A stretch of 64,000 nucleotides of DNA from Strongyloides papillosus. Taxonomy: Eukaryota; Nematoda; Chromadorea; Rhabditida; Strongyloididae. The notes under the pieces were generated by a model. It did no database searches, was not told the DNA's origin, and saw nothing but the letters and a program-made list of their open reading frames with translations. The translations under genes and the position numbers were made by a program. Where the stretch lies: positions 434,001 through 498,000 of the forward strand of contig SRSI01000001.1 of the NCBI GenBank assembly GCA_005656395.1, written 5' to 3'. This document shows, one piece after another, positions 58,788-64,000 of this stretch. The stretch's first letter is position 1. Every line of letters starts with the position of its first letter.

Positions 58788-59998
58788 CTATAAAAATTTA
58801 ACACTCCCTGTAACATTCTCAAGATATAATGGATTTTGGGTGCTACTTTCTATATTAATTACCTCCGGTTCTGATGGAGAGAAACTTAATTTACAATCAT
58901 TGTTATTTGTTGATTCTGAAATGTCATTAGATTCTTGTTTTATATCATTTGAATCCTGTACTATCCTTTTCTTTAAAATACTTCTCCCCATCATTTTGTA
59001 TTTTTCAAATTCTTTTACTTGATCCTCTATCTTTGATACAACCTCTTTCATATCAGGTGTGATGTAGACTGAATTTAATGAATTGAGAAAATTTTTTGTT
59101 GACATTATTGATGATTTTGAGGATGGTTTTTTAACTAATGCTGTAAATGACGGATAAGTTTTAGGATCTTTTAAAATTTGTTGGAAATCGTTAGGGCATG
59201 ATAACATTATACCATTAATATCAACAACATGATCCCCTTGTTCAAATATAACACCACCTATACTATTTAAAGAAGTATTAGTTATAACAAAGTCCTTTTC
59301 ACGTGAATTAAAAACCATATCAAAACCTAATCGCATACCAACAATTCTTGGGACTTCAACAACATAGTAATAATAATTATCCAAGTCCATAGTTAAATTG
59401 TGTTTTCTTGCCCTCATTGCAGGGACTGCATAAACTCTACCTAAACGTGAAATTGTTAATTTCATTTTCTTTACATTCTCATCAGGTATCCATTTTTCTT
59501 CATTATCTTTATTAGTAACAGTAACACCATTATAATCTATTATCGTATCATCTTGTAAAAGTAAGTGACACAATGGGCATCCAGGAATCATTGAAATTAT
59601 TTTATTATTCTTATCTAATTTTATGGAATTTTTTTTCTAAAACTAATTTCTGATCCATTGACAAAATATTATAAACTTACAATTAGAGCATTACAAGTAA
59701 CTGAATACTTTTTTTCTATATCATTTTCTTCCGCAATTTGCATTACCAAAGTTTCATAATCTTCAAAGTTTTTGTATAAAGGCCATTCCTCATCAAGACA
59801 TACTATTGTTCCTGGTTCTTTGTTAAAAAATGCATGAATAGATTGGAAGGTATGTTTAAGTAGGTGTTTTTTACGATCTCCTAGTTGTGAAGTTTGTGTA
59901 ACTATTTTACCAATTTTCGAACTATTACGATTACTCTTTTTTCTCGGAGTATCGTTTTCATTATCACTATTATCATCAATGGGTGTAGTAGCGCTCAT
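58788..59998 (-). CDS. Tandem PDZ-domain protein
   Basis: Exon 1 (59998-59681) and exon 2 (59636-58788), with a 44 bp intron, give 388 aa. The splice is phase 0 and extends the frame into the first PDZ-like domain (KLDKNNKIISMIPGCPLCHLLL...DDTIIDYNGVTV, about 107-150). The carboxylate loop is unusual. A second PDZ-like domain covers about 195-270 (VGMRLGFDMVF...GDHVVDINGIML). The N-terminal part is basic and Ser-rich (SNRNSSKIGK), and the C-terminal 90 residues are hydrophilic. PDZ proteins scaffold C-terminal tails at membranes, and the partner here is unknown. It is the most downstream of three minus-strand genes (PDZ, phosphatase, GrpE) spaced about 240-290 bp. Operon membership is possible, not shown. 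Confidence 0.7.
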
Positions 59999-60290
59999 TA
60001 TATAATTGACACGTTACTTATAACTCAAAAAACTAATATTTATAGAGAAAGACGAAAGCAAATTTAAATAAAAAAGAAATATATATTCAAAATTTACATT
60101 ACCATAAGTTAGTAAAACAATTAATTAATACAAAAAAAGATTTATAATTGATTAAGTTACATAAATTAAATAGACAGTGATTTTCTTAATAAAGAAGTGT
60201 GCCTTCTTTTTTTTTCATACATTAAATATGTAGATAATATATAATTATAAATAGAAGAAATAATAAAGTGAAAATATCAGAGAGATAAGA

Positions 60291-61328
60291 CTATAAGAAA
60301 TATGGAGCTACAAATTTTTCAGGAATAACTCTATGTTCATTTTCAACGGCATCAAAATACATGACATCTAAGCCATTAACTGTGTTTATTTGTAAAATAC
60401 TTGCTTTGTTTCCACATCTGTAGCAATAATTTGGAGCTGACCACACCGTACATAATTGACCATCGAAAGATAATTTGAAACCTTCATTTACAAGTTGATG
60501 AGATCTACATATTAATGTAATATCATTATTATGACAAAATTTATCCACAACTTTCCTACCAAATAACCATCCAGCACCACGGGTATTGACACTATAATTG
60601 GAATGTAAATCCTCATCCGGATCTGACCATAACAAATCACATAATGGTCCACTCATGGGAACTTCTTCATAACGATTTATTGTTAGTAATTGATCAATAT
60701 ATTGAATTTCAGGAGACAATCCACCATGAACACAAAATATATCATTATCTATTAGTGCTCCAATTGGAAGGAGATTAAAAACATCAACACAATGTCTCCA
60801 TACATAAGAATTACTGTACTTCCTTTGACATTCATCATAAAATCCATATTGTTGTGAGACTCTTGATGATTCATGGTTACCTCGTAACAATACAACATTA
60901 TCAGGGTATCTTGCAAAGTACAAAAAAAGTAATGTCAAGGTTTCAAGTGAATAATACCCTCTATCAACATAATCACCTAGAAAGACGTATTTTCCATCTT
61001 TTACATGTCCACCGGTTTCGAATAATTTCATTAAATCATAGAATTGTCCGTGAATATCACCACAAATTATTGCGGGTGATGATAAAATAAGTATATTAGG
61101 AAGGCGCTCCATACGTGATGCAACAAGATTACATAAAGATATCATATCTTTTTCTACTAGGTATTTACATTTCTCTACATCGGCAATCCATCTATCTAAA
61201 TCTACATTCCCCACAGTTGTATCTTTGCATTCTGGGGAACTACTAACTCTATCTTTCTCAATTGTAGTATCTTGGACATTCTCAGAAATTCCTTGTGTCT
61301 CAACCTCATTAGCCATTTCCTTTGACAT
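60291..61328 (-). CDS. PP2A-family serine/threonine phosphatase, PP6-like and N-terminally extended
   Basis: This intronless frame encodes 345 aa, against about 305 in PP6. The metal-binding and catalytic motifs are intact: GDIHG (90-94), GDYVDRG (118-124), RGNHES (149-154), CVHGGL, and SAPNYCYRCGN. The ending APYFL resembles the TPYFL of PP6 rather than DYFL of PP2A and PP4, and DLDRWIADVEKCKYL resembles the PP6 start. Divergent features are an acidic N-terminal extension of about 42 residues, RSHQ in place of RAHQ, and SSRVSQQ where RQITQVYG is usual. PP6 acts in the cell cycle and in spindle control (Aurora A), which may not carry over to a divergent paralogue. A second, better conserved copy may exist elsewhere in the genome. 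Confidence 0.8.
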   Translation of the reverse strand: MSKEMANEVETQGISENVQDTTIEKDRVSSSPECKDTTVGNVDLDRWIADVEKCKYLVEKDMISLCNLVASRMERLPNILILSSPAIICGDIHGQFYDLMKLFETGGHVKDGKYVFLGDYVDRGYYSLETLTLLFLYFARYPDNVVLLRGNHESSRVSQQYGFYDECQRKYSNSYVWRHCVDVFNLLPIGALIDNDIFCVHGGLSPEIQYIDQLLTINRYEEVPMSGPLCDLLWSDPDEDLHSNYSVNTRGAGWLFGRKVVDKFCHNNDITLICRSHQLVNEGFKLSFDGQLCTVWSAPNYCYRCGNKASILQINTVNGLDVMYFDAVENEHRVIPEKFVAPYFL

Positions 61329-61569
61329 AACAGACCTAAAAGATTCTTTTTACAATTACATAACATATAAATTAACATAAAATATTAAAATGAACGAAAC
61401 ATTTAAAGAAAAGTCAAAAAAAAAGTTGAAGTTATTATATTCAATCTAAAACAACTAATTCTTAAGGGTCATCTAGTAACAAAAAAGCACGTAATATTTT
61501 CTTCTAAAGAAGGAGATAGTAAAAATTCCAACAAATTAATAGATAAATAAATATATATAATCTATAATA

Positions 61570-62376
61570 TTAGTCTGATTTTACAACACCAACTTGAGCA
61601 GGACGAATAGGACGACCATGAAGTGAGTATCCGATTTTAGCTACATGAGCAACATGATCTGCTGGAACATTTGCTTGTTCTTTGGGGACTTGGAAAACTG
61701 CTTCATGTAAATTTGGGTCAAATTTCTGCCCATCAGGGTTTACTGGTACTAATCCATGTTTATTAAATGTTTTTAATAAAACTTCTTTCGTCATCACAAT
61801 ACCATCATATAAGTCTTTTAATTTCTTATCACTTTCAACATCCTCTTTAGGTACAGCATCAATAGCGAGATTTAAAATATCTGCGACTTCTAGTAAATCT
61901 TTACAGAATCCTTGAATAGCATATACCTTAGCATCATCTACCAATCTTACGCCACGTTTTCTTACGTTCTCTGTCTCTGCAACACTTCTTAAATATTTAT
62001 CCTGAATTTTTTAAAGTAATATTTAGAAATTGTTGTAATAATAACATACCTTTAACTCTGAAACCTCACTCATTAAAATATCATATTCTTCTCCAATTGT
62101 TTTTAATGCACCCTCTGGAGCCTTCAATTCTTCTCCTTCTTTGACAGCCAAAGTATTCTTGACATGCTCTAAATACTTATCAAATGTTAATCTTTTATCA
62201 TCTTTACATTTAATAGAAAACTTCAAGTCTTTCGTCGCCTCATCTCCATTTTCTTTCTTTGCTGATGTTGAAAAGAAATTTGTTGAACCTTGGAATTTTA
62301 CTGACTTCGAGGTACTACCGATAAACTTCGACAATCTAACAATCTTCGAAATGCCTTGACGCCCACAAACAAACAT
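61570..62376 (-). CDS. GRPEL1: Mitochondrial GrpE nucleotide exchange factor
   Basis: Exon 1 (62376-62050) and exon 2 (62001-61570), with a 48 bp intron, give 252 aa. The N-terminus is a mitochondrial presequence (basic and Ser-rich up to about residue 40). A long coiled coil precedes the GrpE signature, split by the intron: LSEVSELK|DKYLRSVAETENVRKR with the S replaced by M. DDAKVYAIQGFCKDLLEVADIL follows. The beta domain ends in NPDGQKFDPNLHEAVFQVP and GYSLHGRPIRPAQVGV, all typical. It releases ADP from mtHsp70 in the matrix import motor and folding machinery. Upstream lies an 8 bp inverted repeat (62498-62524) and a palindrome, listed separately. Confidence 0.95.
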
Positions 62377-62497
62377 TATCTATAATTGATTTTGTATTTT
62401 GAGCTTCTAAAAAATTTTTTTACATAAATTACAAAACAAAGATAAAGTAGGAAAATACTATATTTTAATGACCGATTTTTATGGTATTTACGGAGAA

Positions 62498-62524
62498 ATC
62501 TGGCAATTTACAATCATGCCAGAT
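62498..62524. repeat. Perfect 8 bp inverted repeat upstream of GRPEL1
   Basis: ATCTGGCA at 62498-62505 and TGCCAGAT at 62517-62524 are exact reverse complements with an 11-base loop. They sit about 122-148 bp upstream of the GRPEL1 ATG, so a dimeric protein site or a promoter hairpin are both possible. Confidence 0.45.
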
Positions 62525-62540
62525 GTAATGTTGGAGAGGG

Positions 62541-62550
62541 TCAACGTTGA
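62541..62550. promoter_or_regulatory. 10 bp palindrome TCAACGTTGA upstream of GRPEL1
   Basis: This perfect palindrome lies 17 bases beyond the inverted repeat and contains the core CAACGTTG. It may be a dimeric transcription-factor site. No known nematode factor is assigned. Confidence 0.3.
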
Positions 62551-64000
62551 TGAAATATTTTAATTTCTCAACATTGGTATTATGTACACAATGGCGGAAA
62601 GTTACATTTCTCCAATTCTAAGAGGGTAAACAAATTTTCTTTACTCTTCCTACTACTTAAAATCTTAAAGTTGAAGTAGAATTATTTTAATGATTTCCGT
62701 TTTGCAGTGAAATGAATTATTAATTATTAATGCTTACAAGCTGTCAACTAATGAATAACAGATATATAGTTACATTAAAATATTTACTAATTGGAATGGA
62801 AAATATGCTATTAAAAATATAAAGCATTACTGAAGACAGCCAAATACATGCAAATCAGAAACTAAAGTGAAAAACAAAACATACTAGTATGGGTAAATGA
62901 AAAATAATGACTACTGGAAAAAACAGATGGAAATTTTCATAGAAGAAATTGTAGATATCTTATTTATAAACGTGTTCGCCTAACGTGTACTCACCCTTAG
63001 GGTAGATTTTTTAAAAACTTTTTAACTTAGTATACATTTCCGAAGGAAATTGATATAAAAACTTTCAAAACATACTCATTCTTGAATCTTATTAATTTTA
63101 TTTTGCTTCCTTTATAATAATTGGATATCTTGTAATATTTCTAAACACAAATATCATCTTTCTAAATTCTTATATTTTTTCAAAATTTCTTCCTTATTTT
63201 TCGAAATGTAGAAATACAATATGCTCCTTTTAACTTGTTATTTCCTTAATTCATACGTGAAAGATAAATTTAGTAATTAGCAAAGTGCATTGCTTAAATA
63301 ATTTATAATAATTAGACAATACAAATTTTCCCTAGAAGCAATTTACAAATATTGAAAAGAATGTCTCATTTTTGTGGAAATTATAAATATATTGTGATGA
63401 GAGCTGGAAAATATTATGACAGTTTATAACTGCAATAATTTTCAGGAGTTGTTTTCAAATGTCTTTTATATGAATTAACCAAAATGTATTGAAAAGTTAT
63501 TAATTTATTATGACGAAAAATAATATCACGTGCAAGCAAAAATAGAAAATAATTAAATTTTAAAAAATTACTTTTGCTACTGTTTTATATTTTGTACTGC
63601 AAATATAGAATGCATAAAATGGTTTATTATGGGGTTATTTATGCATACACACAGAAAAAAAAGGACACAGGTTTGCATAAAATGTAATAAATTTGTCCCA
63701 CCAAATAAAATTCAAATTTTCTTTATTTGCGACTAATTTTATCACAATTATTTTGTACATGAAAAATTAAAACAATAATTAGTGAATTATTAAAATAAGT
63801 TTCTCTTTTTTTAGTGTACTATTTTTATTTTATAACATAAGTTGTTTTCTACAATACATTTTAAAATACAAGGTTAGAATTTAATTCTATGTAAAATTAC
63901 AAACACTTTTATAAAAAAAACATTTTTAACATATTACAGTACATTTTTTAAATATTTTTCAATCGTTTGAATTATTATAAATTGTAATTTATAAAATTTT

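Larger units (their letters stand above)
62377..64000. other. 1.6 kb terminal spacer
   Basis: No coding gene is seen. The first 350 bp upstream of GRPEL1 is less AT-rich than the rest and holds the inverted repeat and palindrome below. From 63 kb on it is low-complexity A/T. An ATG at 62591 (ATGGCGGAAAG) opens a 12-codon frame only. Confidence 0.5.

Noticed and set aside
62591..62640. ATGGCGGAAAG followed by GTAAAC as a first exon
   Set aside because: Joining to the plausible acceptor at about 62,707 gives an immediate stop, and no continuing exon was found.

Overview
The window is a compact, strongly AT-rich nematode nuclear segment. The evidence is introns of 36-60 bp with GT...TTTTAG borders, very AT-rich spacers, and recognisable worm orthologues: an SHL-1/Shal channel, a Neto/SOL-2-like CUB protein, UBA2, TBCD and CHMP1/DID-2. 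Composition and intron style fit a clade IV worm such as Strongyloides or a relative. This is inference, since no species marker is present. About 25 protein genes are supported. I saw no tRNA, rRNA, spliced-leader RNA or intact transposon.

Layout. 0-2 kb (minus): the 5' part of mitochondrial IF-2 (cut by the window edge) and a small SET-like gene. 2-5.2 kb: no protein gene, but a perfect DR1 nuclear-receptor half-site pair next to a TATA box and an imperfect hairpin. 5.2-18.2 kb: a Neto/SOL-2-like receptor subunit, ribosomal protein L10, an ELM2-SANT-GATA corepressor, TM2D1, TIMM10, acetyl-CoA acyltransferase 2, a Lys-rich membrane-anchored protein and the Shal K+ channel. 18.2-25.7 kb: a 7.5 kb gene desert upstream of the channel, followed by CHMP1 and a 3 kb spacer.

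29.3-33.7 kb holds N6AMT1, mitochondrial L2, a zinc-finger gene and a BRI3-like gene. All four are broken by one-base shifts, many in homopolymers. That pattern suggests poor consensus sequence rather than four independent pseudogenes, although the zinc-finger copy may really be dead. 34-40 kb holds two nematode-type membrane orphans and UBA2.

40.8-47 kb is a tandem triplication, with units of about 2.17 kb, of an unusual C2H2 zinc-finger gene. Each copy has its own TATA/initiator promoter at an identical 31-base spacing and a 36-38 bp intron. The third copy looks like a mosaic of the other two. The broken zinc-finger gene at 31.3-32.6 kb is a distant member of the same family. This lineage-restricted family is the most novel content here.

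48-55 kb holds TBCD and a secreted double-DOMON, mucin-like protein whose 593 bp intron contains a complete antisense PSMG3-like gene. 58.8-62.4 kb (minus) holds a tandem-PDZ protein, a divergent PP6-like phosphatase and mitochondrial GrpE. Five genes act in mitochondria (MTIF2, TIMM10, ACAA2, MRPL2, GRPEL1). They are scattered and I see no functional operon.
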